Shown: one piece after another, positions 7,318 to 14,208 of the stretch
Layout of the letters: every line of letters begins with the position of its first letter
Position numbering within the stretch: the first letter of the stretch is position 1
Source: Komagataeibacter melaceti
Lineage (GTDB): Bacteria; Pseudomonadota; Alphaproteobacteria; Acetobacterales; Acetobacteraceae
Direction: 5' to 3'
Assembly: GCF_003403295.1 (NCBI RefSeq)
Contig: NZ_QUWV01000090.1
Span: 1-46,803, forward strand
DNA length: 46,803 nt
Made by a program: the position numbers and the translations under genes
Notes under the pieces: model-generated
The model's database searches: none
Told to the model about the DNA's origin: nothing
What the model saw: only the letters and a program-made list of their open reading frames with translations

Positions 7318-7877
7318 CCGAAACACACACTCCCTACCAGCGCGGCCGCCGGGCGGCTGAGCGTGGGGCGCCCCGAGTGGTTCCCGATGATATTCACAAG
7401 GCCCATACCGGAAAAGATGACTGGTATCGTGGATGGGACAGCACGAAAGGAACAGCCGCAACACGCGGCGCGCACTACCAGGCCGGGCAGTTTCAGGCGT
7501 GGGATGTGACCCGATACCTGTCCGGCGACATGGCTCAGGCGTGGCAGTATGTCTATCGCTGCGGGCGTAAGGGGTCTGAGCAGGATGCTGTCACGGATCT
7601 TCGGAAGGCAGTGGACTTCATTGAGGACTGGATAGCGCATCAGGACATTCCGCCCTCTGGAAACCGCATGCCGCATAGGCTGATTGAACACCTTGATATT
7701 GAGACTGCCCATATTCTTGCAGGCGTTTGCGCATGGAAGCGTCCTATTCTTCGCCAGATTTTCTGGGCCGACATCGTCGGTGATGAAGTGTCCGGTGAAC
7801 AGGATGCACGCTGCCGAATGCATGAAGTGGTCATTCCATTGATCCATGACGAGATCACGCGGCGGGAGGCGGCATGA
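7314..7877 (+). CDS. DUF3310-containing phage protein
   Basis: A 187-residue protein from GTG 7314 (GTGA overlap with thyX). Residues 5-48 (RGRRAAERGAP ... DDWYRGWD) resemble the ribosome-modulation-factor/CrpP-like N-terminal motif; residues 54-104 (HYQAGQFQAWDVTRYL, QAWQYVYRCGRKG, AVTDLRKAVDFIEDWI) match the DUF3310 nucleotide-kinase-like domain of phages. The last 75 residues are helical and unassigned. DUF3310 genes commonly sit with nucleotide-metabolism genes, as here with thyX; the biochemical activity is not established. Confidence 0.7.
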   Translation: MTETHTPYQRGRRAAERGAPRVVPDDIHKAHTGKDDWYRGWDSTKGTAATRGAHYQAGQFQAWDVTRYLSGDMAQAWQYVYRCGRKGSEQDAVTDLRKAVDFIEDWIAHQDIPPSGNRMPHRLIEHLDIETAHILAGVCAWKRPILRQIFWADIVGDEVSGEQDARCRMHEVVIPLIHDEITRREAA

Positions 7878-8044
7878 CCTACACCCTACGCATAGCAGGC
7901 GACCTGACTGAAACCGTCGAGCTGGTCGCCCAGACCCAGGACCGCGTGTTTCTGCGGTGGCGTGGGGAAATTGTCGCGGCGCGGCCGCAGGCCCGGCGCG
8001 CTATGGTGGAGAGCGGGCGGGTTTTGGAGGTGGGGAATGGGTGA
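7874..8044 (+). CDS. Small hypothetical protein
   Basis: A 56-residue basic protein, with ATG overlapping the previous stop (ATGA) and its own stop overlapping the next gene by 8 nt. Two beta-strand-like stretches (YTLRIAGDLTETVELVA, RVFLRWRGEIVAARP). No family recognised. Confidence 0.5.
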   Translation: MTYTLRIAGDLTETVELVAQTQDRVFLRWRGEIVAARPQARRAMVESGRVLEVGNG

Positions 8045-8261
8045 AACAATGAACCGGACAGCATCGCCTATATCCGCATCCATCCAAGACGCGGTAAAAA
8101 TGAGCGGCATTGGTCGTACCACCCTTTACGGCCTGTTGAGCCAGGGGAAGATCAAGGCCCGGAAATGCGGTCGCCGAACGCTGATCATGGTTGATAGCCT
8201 GGAAAGCTACATCAACTCCCTGCCCTACCATCAGCCTGATGGGCGCCAGGTATCCGACTGA
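8037..8261 (+). CDS. Excisionase/MerR-type helix-turn-helix protein
   Basis: A 74-residue protein. Residues 14-66 (ASIQDAVKMSGIGRTTLYGL, QGKIKARKCGRRTLIMVD, LESYINSLP) have the order of a winged HTH of the excisionase/AlpA type: helix-turn-helix, wing with a basic turn, then a final helix. It is the last gene of the plus-strand operon and runs 50 nt into the 3' end of the integrase gene on the other strand. Its position beside the integrase suggests a recombination-directionality or excisionase role. Start 8037 is used; 8049 is the alternative. Confidence 0.7.
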   Translation: MGETMNRTASPISASIQDAVKMSGIGRTTLYGLLSQGKIKARKCGRRTLIMVDSLESYINSLPYHQPDGRQVSD

Positions 8262-9471
8262 CGCACCAGTCTCCCCACTCCTGCATCATGGGCCGCCTAC
8301 GCTCCAGCAAATCGCTGCGGGCATAGGCGGCTTCAACCTTATTGTCCTTCTCGTGTGCCAGAGCCGCCTCCGCGATCTCGCGGGGATAGTTTGTCGCCTC
8401 AGCGGCCCAGTCCCTGAATGTCGATCGAAATCCATGCGGCACGATAGGTTCGCCGGTAAGGCCATCCTTCCAATGAGCAGCGTCGTCTGTGCCTATGCCA
8501 TTCATCCGACGCAGCAGCATGGTCATGCCCATGGACGAAATCGGCCGGCCGTTCCTGCCCGGGAACACATAAGAAACCGGGCCGTCCTTGTCAGGCAGCA
8601 TCATGCCCAGCACCGCCATGGCATGAGATGAGAGTGGTACGCGATGCATCCGCTTGGCCTTCATGCGTCCGGCCTGAATGGTCCACGTGCGCGAATGAAG
8701 ATTAATCTCTCCCCATGTCGCCTCCCTCACCTCGCCTGATCTGGCTGCCGTGAGGATGGCGAAAAGGAGAGCCCATCGGGCCATTCCCTCACGCTCAGAG
8801 AGGGCCAGCAAGAAATCTGGCGCCTTTCTCCATGGCAATGATGGATAGTGCTCAACGGCGCGTATGCTGGATTGCGTTGGCAGGATCGTGGAGAGCCGCC
8901 CCTTCCAACGGGCCGGGTTTTCCTGCGCACACCACCCGCGCGCATAGGCCGAGTCCATCACGTTCTCGATGCGGCCTCGCAGCCGTGATGCGGTTTCTGG
9001 GATGCAGTGCCATATCGGGCGCAGGATGTCCAGAACGTGATCTAGGGTTACATCCTGAACCGGCGTATCTCCTATGACCGGGTAAGCAAATCGCTCTAGC
9101 GTGCTGCTCCATTGGGCGGCGTGCTTTTCATTTCTCCACCCGGGCCGCTTGTCTTCGATCAGTGCTTGGGCAGCATATCGGAAGGTTTTTGCCATCTCGG
9201 GTTCCGGGGATCGATAAACGCGCCGTGCTTCAATGGGGTCTACTCCTTCCCGAATAAGCGCCTTAGCCTCGAGGGCTTTGATGCGGGCGGCGGCCAGAGA
9301 GATATCCGGGAACGATCCCAGCCCCATATCCCTACTGCGCCCCTTGAGCATGAACCGCAGCACCCAGTTCTTCCTGTCGGCCGATCTCACATGCAGATAC
9401 AGGCCATTGCCATCGGCATATCGCCCCGGGATGGTCATGGATTTTACGGCTATCGCTGTCAGCTTGCTCAT
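8212..9471 (-). CDS. Tyrosine recombinase (phage integrase, P4 type)
   Basis: A 419-residue protein. The N-terminal arm-binding DUF4102 domain covers residues 1-90 (GRYADGNGLYLHVR, WVLRFMLKGRSRDMGLGSFP), a SAM-like core-binding domain about 105-200, and the catalytic domain follows with the first Arg in ILTAARSGEVREATW, HGFRSTF (His-x-x-Arg), LAHEKDNKVEAAYARSDLL (second His and the nucleophilic Tyr region). All catalytic signatures are intact. It should integrate and excise the element by site-specific recombination, usually at a tRNA 3' end for this family. It converges on the HTH gene with a 50-nt overlap, so transcription of one is antisense to the other. Confidence 0.92.
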   Translation of the reverse strand: MSKLTAIAVKSMTIPGRYADGNGLYLHVRSADRKNWVLRFMLKGRSRDMGLGSFPDISLAAARIKALEAKALIREGVDPIEARRVYRSPEPEMAKTFRYAAQALIEDKRPGWRNEKHAAQWSSTLERFAYPVIGDTPVQDVTLDHVLDILRPIWHCIPETASRLRGRIENVMDSAYARGWCAQENPARWKGRLSTILPTQSSIRAVEHYPSLPWRKAPDFLLALSEREGMARWALLFAILTAARSGEVREATWGEINLHSRTWTIQAGRMKAKRMHRVPLSSHAMAVLGMMLPDKDGPVSYVFPGRNGRPISSMGMTMLLRRMNGIGTDDAAHWKDGLTGEPIVPHGFRSTFRDWAAEATNYPREIAEAALAHEKDNKVEAAYARSDLLERRRPMMQEWGDWCVSRIPGAHQADGRAGS

Positions 9472-9795
9472 GGTCTGGCCCCCAAATCAGCCCCAAAGTA
9501 GCATCCGGCTGCCAGTGAACAAATAGGGACTATGGCGAATAATTCAGGCGCAGATATGTGACGGGAAACAGCGGATTTTGAATGACTGCGGACGATCATG
9601 AACGCTAGTAAGGAGGACTTCCCCTCCGCCAATTTTCCTTCTCAGACAATGTGAAATAGCGTCAAAAAGCTTGGTTTTCAGCCAGTTTTGGCGCATTCTT
9701 CATCTCGAAAGTTCCTGTTTTGTCTCATCCTATCTCGTCAGAAAGCGGGTATGGAGCGGGTATGAAGAACAGGCATAGCGGGTATGGAGATTGCG
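9472..9795. other. Intergenic region between two divergent integrases
   Basis: No gene of credible length is seen. It should hold both integrase promoters and possibly an attachment site. Visible elements: GGAGG-ACTTC-CCCTCC at 9612-9627 within a stretch ending CCCCTCCGCCA (9621-9631) that resembles a tRNA 3' terminus, and three copies of AGCGGGTATG at 9744-9786. A complete tRNA cannot be folded here because no T-loop GTTCGAATC precedes the CCA. Confidence 0.5.
9744..9786 (+). repeat. Three helically phased AGCGGGTATG repeats
   Basis: Perfect 10-bp direct repeats at 9744-9753, 9755-9764 and 9777-9786, with start-to-start spacings of 11 and 22 bp (one and two helical turns). They lie immediately before the second integrase and the last copy touches its first ATG. 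The spacing suggests same-face protein binding, for example integrase arm sites or autoregulation. Confidence 0.7.
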
Positions 9796-11025
9796 ATGCT
9801 GACCGACGCAAAAATCCGCTCGGCCAAGCCGGCAGACAGGGCCTGGCGACTGGCAGACACGGGCGGACTATTCGTGCATATCACCCCGGCGGGAAAGAAG
9901 ATCTGGCGGTACCGCTACAAATTCGAAAAGCGGGAGAAACTGCTGACGCTCGGGCATTATCCTGGTGTCTCGCTGGCCGAAGCGCGGGCCGAGCGGGAAG
10001 AAGCCCGGCGTATTCTTCGCGAAGGTCGTGATCCTTCGATGGAGGCAAAGATCGTGCGCCTTGCCGCGCGTGTGAATACGGCAACGACCTTTGAAGCTGT
10101 CGCGCGCGAATGGTATGAACAGCGCAAGGTTCTGTGGGCCACGCGCCATGCATTTGATGTGATCCGCAGTCTGGAACGGGATATTTTTCCCAAACTCGGT
10201 CATGTTCCGATCAATGGGATTACCCCTCCCGTCGTCCTTGCAGTGCTGAGGCAGATCGAGGATCGTGGGGCAATCGAGACGGCCCACCGCATCCGTCAGC
10301 GCATGAGCGATGTGTTTGTGCATGCCATCGCATCTGGTTGTGGTTCCTCCGATCCTGCTGCGGTTGTAGCGCCTGCCCTTCGTCCCGTCATACGAGGTCG
10401 GCAGCCCGCCATTACGGATCTGGAAGGCTTACGCAGCCTCGTCCACAGGACAGAAGCCGAAGAGGCTCATCCCGTGACCCTTCTGGCCTTGCGGCTGCTC
10501 TATCTCACGGCTGTCAGGCCAGGCGAATTACGGTTCGCACAATGGGCTGACTTTGAGGGTCTCGATGGACCAAAGCCCCTGTGGAATATTCCGGCGGAAC
10601 GGATGAAAATGAAGCGCGACCATCTGGTGCCGCTTTCCCGGCAGGCCGTTGCGACCCTTGAGGCGCTCCGGCCATTCAGCGGGCGATGGCCGCATCTGTT
10701 TCCCAATACGCGTCGCCCCAGACAGGTCATGAGTGAAAATGCACTGGGTTATCTGCTTAACCGTGCGGGTTTCCATCACTGCCATGTACCGCATGGCTTC
10801 CGGGCATCGTTTTCCACCATCATGAACGAGCGTTTCAGAAGTGACCGGCAGGTGATCGATGTGATGCTGGCCCATTCGCTCAAGGATAAAGTGGAAGGCG
10901 CGTACAATCGGGCGATCTATCTGGAGCGGCGGCGTGAACTGGCGCAGGTCTGGGCTGACCTGGTCAGCGAAGGCCAGGTCAGCCTCGGGGAACTGATTGC
11001 GACAAAACGCCGGTCAGGTGCCTGA
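9796..11025 (+). CDS. Second tyrosine recombinase (P4-type integrase)
   Basis: A 409-residue protein from ATG 9796 (GGAG 7 nt upstream; ATG 9784 is an alternative without a site). DUF4102 arm-binding domain at residues 1-85 (GGLFVHITPAGKKIWRYRYK, LGHYPGVSLAEARAER), core-binding domain about 95-190, and catalytic motifs YLTAVRPGELRFAQW, HGFRASF and LAHSLKDKVEGAYNRAIYLE. The catalytic residues look intact. It differs substantially from the integrase at 8212, so it belongs to another element. It converges on an AlpA-like gene with a 12-nt overlap. Confidence 0.92.
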   Translation: MLTDAKIRSAKPADRAWRLADTGGLFVHITPAGKKIWRYRYKFEKREKLLTLGHYPGVSLAEARAEREEARRILREGRDPSMEAKIVRLAARVNTATTFEAVAREWYEQRKVLWATRHAFDVIRSLERDIFPKLGHVPINGITPPVVLAVLRQIEDRGAIETAHRIRQRMSDVFVHAIASGCGSSDPAAVVAPALRPVIRGRQPAITDLEGLRSLVHRTEAEEAHPVTLLALRLLYLTAVRPGELRFAQWADFEGLDGPKPLWNIPAERMKMKRDHLVPLSRQAVATLEALRPFSGRWPHLFPNTRRPRQVMSENALGYLLNRAGFHHCHVPHGFRASFSTIMNERFRSDRQVIDVMLAHSLKDKVEGAYNRAIYLERRRELAQVWADLVSEGQVSLGELIATKRRSGA

Positions 11026-11220
11026 TGTTCCAGCGGTGTTGATCCAGTCCTCGATAATGCCGGAATGCCAGCGAATTGTGCCGCTGGACAGTTTGCGTGG
11101 TCTGGGGAACGTCCCTTTACTGATATGCCGGTAAATGGTTGCCCGGCTCAGTCCGGTTCTTTCAGTAACCTCCCGTAGACGTAGAAGTCTGTTGTCGGGT
11201 CTGTATTCCGTTGCGTCCAT
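11014..11220 (-). CDS. AlpA-family DNA-binding regulator
   Basis: A 68-residue protein. Residues 12-60 (LLRLREVTERTGLSRATIYR, HISKGTFPRPRKLSSGTIRW) match the AlpA/prophage regulator HTH: LR...V...TGLSR.TIY......FP...L....WR. AlpA proteins activate integrase or excision genes of P4-like elements. Start 11220 has GGAGGA 7-8 nt upstream. It lies tail-to-tail with the second integrase, mirroring the HTH/integrase pair at 8037-9471. Confidence 0.85.
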   Translation of the reverse strand: MDATEYRPDNRLLRLREVTERTGLSRATIYRHISKGTFPRPRKLSSGTIRWHSGIIEDWINTAGTSGT

Positions 11221-11809
11221 GTTCAGATCCTCCATGTCTTGTCTGTTGGGATCAATCTGTTTCGTGTTCCTGATGTCTGCAGGACTTCCCGGTATGAATG
11301 GCGATGCCATGCTGCTTCCGGGGCATACCGGAGTGTTCCCGACTGCCTGTGAAGCAGTTACGGAACGGAACTGATTAAGACGGCACGAAGCTACGCGGCC
11401 GCAACCGATCTGGCCGGTGATAGGGGAACCGGATAGAAAGACTTGCAGGCGGCAGCCTGCTTGGACTGCAGGATCTCCATGGGAATCCTGTCCGGTTTCG
11501 GTCTGAAAAACGGTCGTGCCGGATGTCCTGCCCCGAGTTTTCGGGTTGCAGGCCGATTGCCTGACTGATGAGGCAGAAGTCGGATATCGCACATCGGCTT
11601 TAACGGATCAGACAGGGGCCTGGCTGATCCAGGCATTCGGATCGTCATGACGGTGAACTCCATGACGGGCGTAGGCGAGCCTCTCTCCCCTCTTCTCATC
11701 CCGTCACGAACTCCCGCGCAGCCCTCTGACTCTATGTCGCGACTGTACTGTATATGCGACATGAGAACTGATCATTTCCATTCAGAATGGATATAAGACA
11801 TGGATCAGT
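11221..11809. other. Intergenic region, no supported gene
   Basis: About 590 bp without a convincing gene. It contains the AlpA promoter region, a 7-bp inverted repeat ATGTCGC/GCGACAT at 11734-11740 and 11756-11762, and the left arm of the nested inverted repeat described at 11765-11811. A 123-codon minus-strand frame at 11391-11762 overlaps the non-coding extension of the AlpA frame and lacks recognisable domains. Confidence 0.5.
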
Positions 11810-11811
11810 TC
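11765..11811. repeat. Nested inverted repeat
   Basis: Outer arms GAACTGATC (11765-11773) and GATCAGTTC (11803-11811) enclose an inner perfect dyad TCCATTC-A-GAATGGA (11777-11791). It directly abuts the 3' end of the lipoprotein gene (11810) and may act as its transcription end or as a protein site; no T-run follows on the minus strand. Confidence 0.55.
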
Positions 11812-12259
11812 ACGGACCGATGCGGATGCCGGATACGTCTACCGTATCGGGAACCTGCTGGACCGCAGGCTGGGTTGGCGGGGTGGTCGTCTGGTGGGCG
11901 GAACTTTGTGCGCGCATGGGGAAATCAGGCGGCATGCAGTCTTTTGGCAGGCTGTTCCTGGCGGTCTGTTCTTCCGTGAAGGGACTGCTCTGCTCCATGC
12001 CGGGCCCCATACCCGTCGGCATCGGGCCGGGCATACCGCCTGCGCCTGTCATGCCGCCCATGGGAAAACCACCCATCATGCCGTGCCCGCTGCCGACGCC
12101 AAAGCCCGTGGTTATGCTGCCATGCACGCTACTATTGTGCGACGATGGCGCGCGCCAGCATTTATCGGTATGGTCGGGCAGTTGGTGACAGCCTGATATA
12201 GCCATCACGAGGACAGGTACGAAGAACGTGAAGACACGTCCTGTATTATGGTTGGACAT
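11810..12259 (-). CDS. Met/Gly-rich lipoprotein
   Basis: A 149-residue protein. Residues 1-22 form a lipoprotein signal peptide (VFTFFVPVLVMAISGC, with Cys as the lipidated residue), so it should be anchored on the periplasmic side of a membrane. Residues 50-85 are rich in Met, Gly and His (GHGMMGGFPMGGMTGAGGMP, MGPGMEQ), a composition seen in periplasmic copper-binding proteins; metal binding here is inference. The opposite-strand frames in this stretch are shadows. The start could also be 12274; 12259 gives the cleaner signal peptide. Confidence 0.6.
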   Translation of the reverse strand: MSNHNTGRVFTFFVPVLVMAISGCHQLPDHTDKCWRAPSSHNSSVHGSITTGFGVGSGHGMMGGFPMGGMTGAGGMPGPMPTGMGPGMEQSSPFTEEQTARNSLPKDCMPPDFPMRAQSSAHQTTTPPTQPAVQQVPDTVDVSGIRIGP

Positions 12260-12345
12260 GGAGAGTAGCGGCATCTCACCTGTTGGAACCCCAACCTTAA
12301 TCCGCTAACCGGCTGTGTTCCCGTCACGAAATGTAAACCCGCAGC

Positions 12346-12591
12346 TTACCAGTCTTCGACGCTTCCCCTGTCTTTCTCATTGGGTGCAAACGGATCAGGC
12401 GGGTCATCCGTGGGCGGATCAAGCGGTTCGTCATCACTGCCCCAGTCCGGTATATCCGGTCGGGGATCATCCAGCGGACCGTCATCCGGGTCAGGCCCGG
12501 GATCCGGAATGGGTGTGGGTGGTGGCACCGTGGTCGGCGGTTCAGACGGCACGGGAATATCCGGATTATTTCTGACCTGCATCCTGAACAT
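12346..12591 (-). CDS. Pro/Asp-rich small protein
   Basis: An 81-residue, strongly acidic protein dominated by Pro and Asp (PPTPIPDPGPDPDDGPLDDP), with no signal peptide and no recognised domain; it should be intrinsically disordered. Coding is supported by GAGGAGG about 8 nt before ATG 12591. The mirrored plus-strand frame (Gly/Ser-rich) is a compositional shadow. Confidence 0.5.
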   Translation of the reverse strand: MFRMQVRNNPDIPVPSEPPTTVPPPTPIPDPGPDPDDGPLDDPRPDIPDWGSDDEPLDPPTDDPPDPFAPNEKDRGSVEDW

Positions 12592-12736
12592 GACGTTCCT
12601 CCTCTGACAGGTCCACGTGCAACGGAAAGGGCCGGTGACAGGTTGCATGCGCGTTCCTGCCTGTCAGCGTGCTTTTCTGCCGGGTGTGTTCACAATGACC
12701 GGGCAGCATGGCGCGTCTCCGGTGTTTTCAACAAAA

Positions 12737-12761
12737 AAGGCCCGGCAATACGCCGGGCCTT
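12737..12761 (-). terminator. Rho-independent terminator of the Gly/His-rich gene
   Basis: Stem GGCCCGGC (12739-12746) / GCCGGGCC (12752-12759) with loop AATAC. On the minus strand it is followed by TTTTTT (the AAAAAA at 12733-12738), 18 bp beyond the stop of the gene ending at 12779. Confidence 0.9.
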
Positions 12762-12778
12762 CCGCTTGAGGGACGGGA

Positions 12779-13165
12779 TCAGTTGGAACTGCTGCTGTTC
12801 TGGTTCCAACCGCCATTGCGGTCGCCGCCACGACCACCGCCGTGTTCACCCCAGTTGCCATTCTGGCTGCCGCCACCACGGTTGCCGCGCTCGCCGGGGC
12901 CATTGTTCTGGTCGCCGCGGTTTTCACCACCGCGATCATCACGCTGGCCACCGGGACCGTCGTTCTGGTCACCACCATTCTGGCGGTCGCCGCCCTGGCC
13001 CCCATGGTTGCCGTGGCCGCCATGCCTGCCACCGTGATGGCCGTGACCGCCATGGCCACGATGTTCGCCCTGCCCGCTGCCCTGGTTCTGGTCAGGGGAC
13101 TGGGCCTGGGCTGCCAGCGGAAGGGAGATGCCAAGGGCAAGGGCAAACAGAATTGAACGCTTCAT
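12779..13165 (-). CDS. Exported Gly/His-rich protein
   Basis: A 128-residue protein. Residues 1-22 are a signal peptide ending in AQA (ILFALALGISLPLAAQAQ), so the product is periplasmic or secreted. The mature part is low complexity: a His/Gly block at 33-58 (GEHRGHGGHGHHGGRHGGHG) and then Asn/Gly/Asp-rich repeats (QNGGDQNDGPGG, GDQNNGPGERGN). The His block could bind Ni, Zn or Cu ions; this is inference. A terminator follows. The neighbouring regulator at 13468 carries a similar His/Gly block, so the two may respond to the same metal. Confidence 0.7.
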   Translation of the reverse strand: MKRSILFALALGISLPLAAQAQSPDQNQGSGQGEHRGHGGHGHHGGRHGGHGNHGGQGGDRQNGGDQNDGPGGQRDDRGGENRGDQNNGPGERGNRGGGSQNGNWGEHGGGRGGDRNGGWNQNSSSSN

Positions 13166-13467
13166 GATATATCCTTCAATCCGACCTCGGGTCCGTCGCG
13201 CCATGGGGACTGGAATGTGAGGTCGTATGATGTAATGGGCAGTATCGGGAATATCCGGGCCGGAACTGATGTTCCTACATGGGCCAGGACTATTGCGGTG
13301 AATGTTCCAGATAGCCGGATGGATATTCTGGAACGTGAGCAACATTTGTCCGGTTACTCACAAACCACGCCATGACATTCCATAAACAACAGATCCATAC
13401 ATGGCGGGATTATGGGGCATCCCTGCCCGGGCGACCTGTTGGCCAACCGGGGCAGGAAATCTCGCTT
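13166..13467. other. Upstream region of the Gly/His-rich gene
   Basis: A 302-bp gap without a supported gene. It should contain the promoter of the exported protein. One clear dyad is seen: GTTCCAGA (13304-13311) / TCTGGAAC (13327-13334), which could be an operator or the transcription end of the PadR gene. Confidence 0.5.
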
Positions 13468-14067
13468 TCAGACCTGTCCGATCGCCCGGGCGGCGTCATC
13501 CAGCAGGGCTGCGATCTTTTCTTCGGCTTCCGTATCAAGGCCGCCGTTGCGCAGCCTCAGGCGCAGTGCCGTGCGCAGGTTTTCCATGCCGCGCATGACC
13601 GGCATCGGGACATCCTTGCGCCCACCCCTGCCCTCTGCCGCGCCGGTCGCGGCGCGGGCCAGTATTTCCTCAAGGGCCGCACGGCTGGCGGCAAGGAAGG
13701 CCTCGCCTTCCGGCGTGATGTGGTAGTTCTTGCGACCGTCGGCTTCGACAATCCGGGCATAGCCCGCTTCATCCAGCCAGGTCAGCGTGGGGTAGATCAC
13801 GCCGGGGCTGGGGGCGTAGCTGCCACCGAACTTTTCCTCGATCATGCGGATCAGTTCGTAGCCGTAGGTTGGTTTTTGAGCGATCAGCGAGAGGACCAGA
13901 AGCCGCATCTCGCCATAATCGAACAGCCGGTGACGCCCGCCACGGCGACCACCGCCGTGGTGTCCACCGCGACCGTGATGGCGGCGGGGTTCCCCACCGC
14001 TGGCCATGCCTTCGGCGGAGAAAGTCTGGCGGTTACGACCGCCTGCGTGTCTGTTTCTGTGTTTCAT
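13468..14067 (-). CDS. PadR-family repressor, YqjI-like (metal-responsive)
   Basis: A 199-residue protein. The PadR winged HTH covers residues 48-125 (FDYGEMRLLVLSLIAQKPTY, GYELIRMIEEKFGGSYAPSP, GVIYPTLTWLDEAGY, DGRKNYHITPEGEAFL). Residues 25-47 are a His/Gly/Arg block (RRHHGRGGHHGGGRRGGRHR) placed as in E. coli YqjI, the nickel/iron-linked repressor with a metal-binding N-terminal extension; unlike YqjI, no Cys cluster is seen here. The C-terminal helix pair (KIAALLDDAARAIGQV) is also YqjI-like. A perfect 14-bp-arm palindrome with TATATCGG half-sites lies 15 bp before the start, matching the type of site bound by YqjI, so autorepression is likely. Confidence 0.82.
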   Translation of the reverse strand: MKHRNRHAGGRNRQTFSAEGMASGGEPRRHHGRGGHHGGGRRGGRHRLFDYGEMRLLVLSLIAQKPTYGYELIRMIEEKFGGSYAPSPGVIYPTLTWLDEAGYARIVEADGRKNYHITPEGEAFLAASRAALEEILARAATGAAEGRGGRKDVPMPVMRGMENLRTALRLRLRNGGLDTEAEEKIAALLDDAARAIGQV

Positions 14068-14082
14068 GCTTACCGATATACG

Positions 14083-14115
14083 TTCCGATATATCTTACGT
14101 CAAGATATATCGGAA
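14083..14115. promoter_or_regulatory. Perfect palindromic operator upstream of padR
   Basis: TTCCGATATATCTT (14083-14096), spacer ACGTC, AAGATATATCGGAA (14102-14115): two perfect 14-bp arms. A further half-site TACCGATATACG lies at 14071-14082, next to the start codon. Position and ATATATCGG core fit autoregulation by the PadR protein. Confidence 0.85.
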
Positions 14116-14208
14116 TATATTTTTATCATTCCCGATAAACCCGCCCTTTCAGCCGCCGCAGGCAGTCCATCCGTCAGTCCCCTGCCCTGATCGCATGACC
14201 GGAAAATC

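Noticed and set aside
9540-9631. A complete tRNA gene ending at CCCCTCCGCCA
   Set aside because: No T-loop, anticodon stem or acceptor 5' strand can be placed in the preceding 90 bases.
11391-11762. 123-codon minus frame upstream of the AlpA-like gene
   Set aside because: No domain or ribosome site, overlaps the non-coding extension of the AlpA frame, and composition is Arg/Pro-rich as in shadow frames.
12643-13167. Plus-strand and alternate minus-strand frames rich in His, Arg or Pro over the Gly/His-rich gene
   Set aside because: Low-complexity DNA opens all frames; only the minus frame from 13165 has a signal peptide and a terminator.
13372-14190. 272-codon plus-strand frame
   Set aside because: It is antisense to the PadR gene, which has a recognisable domain and an operator.
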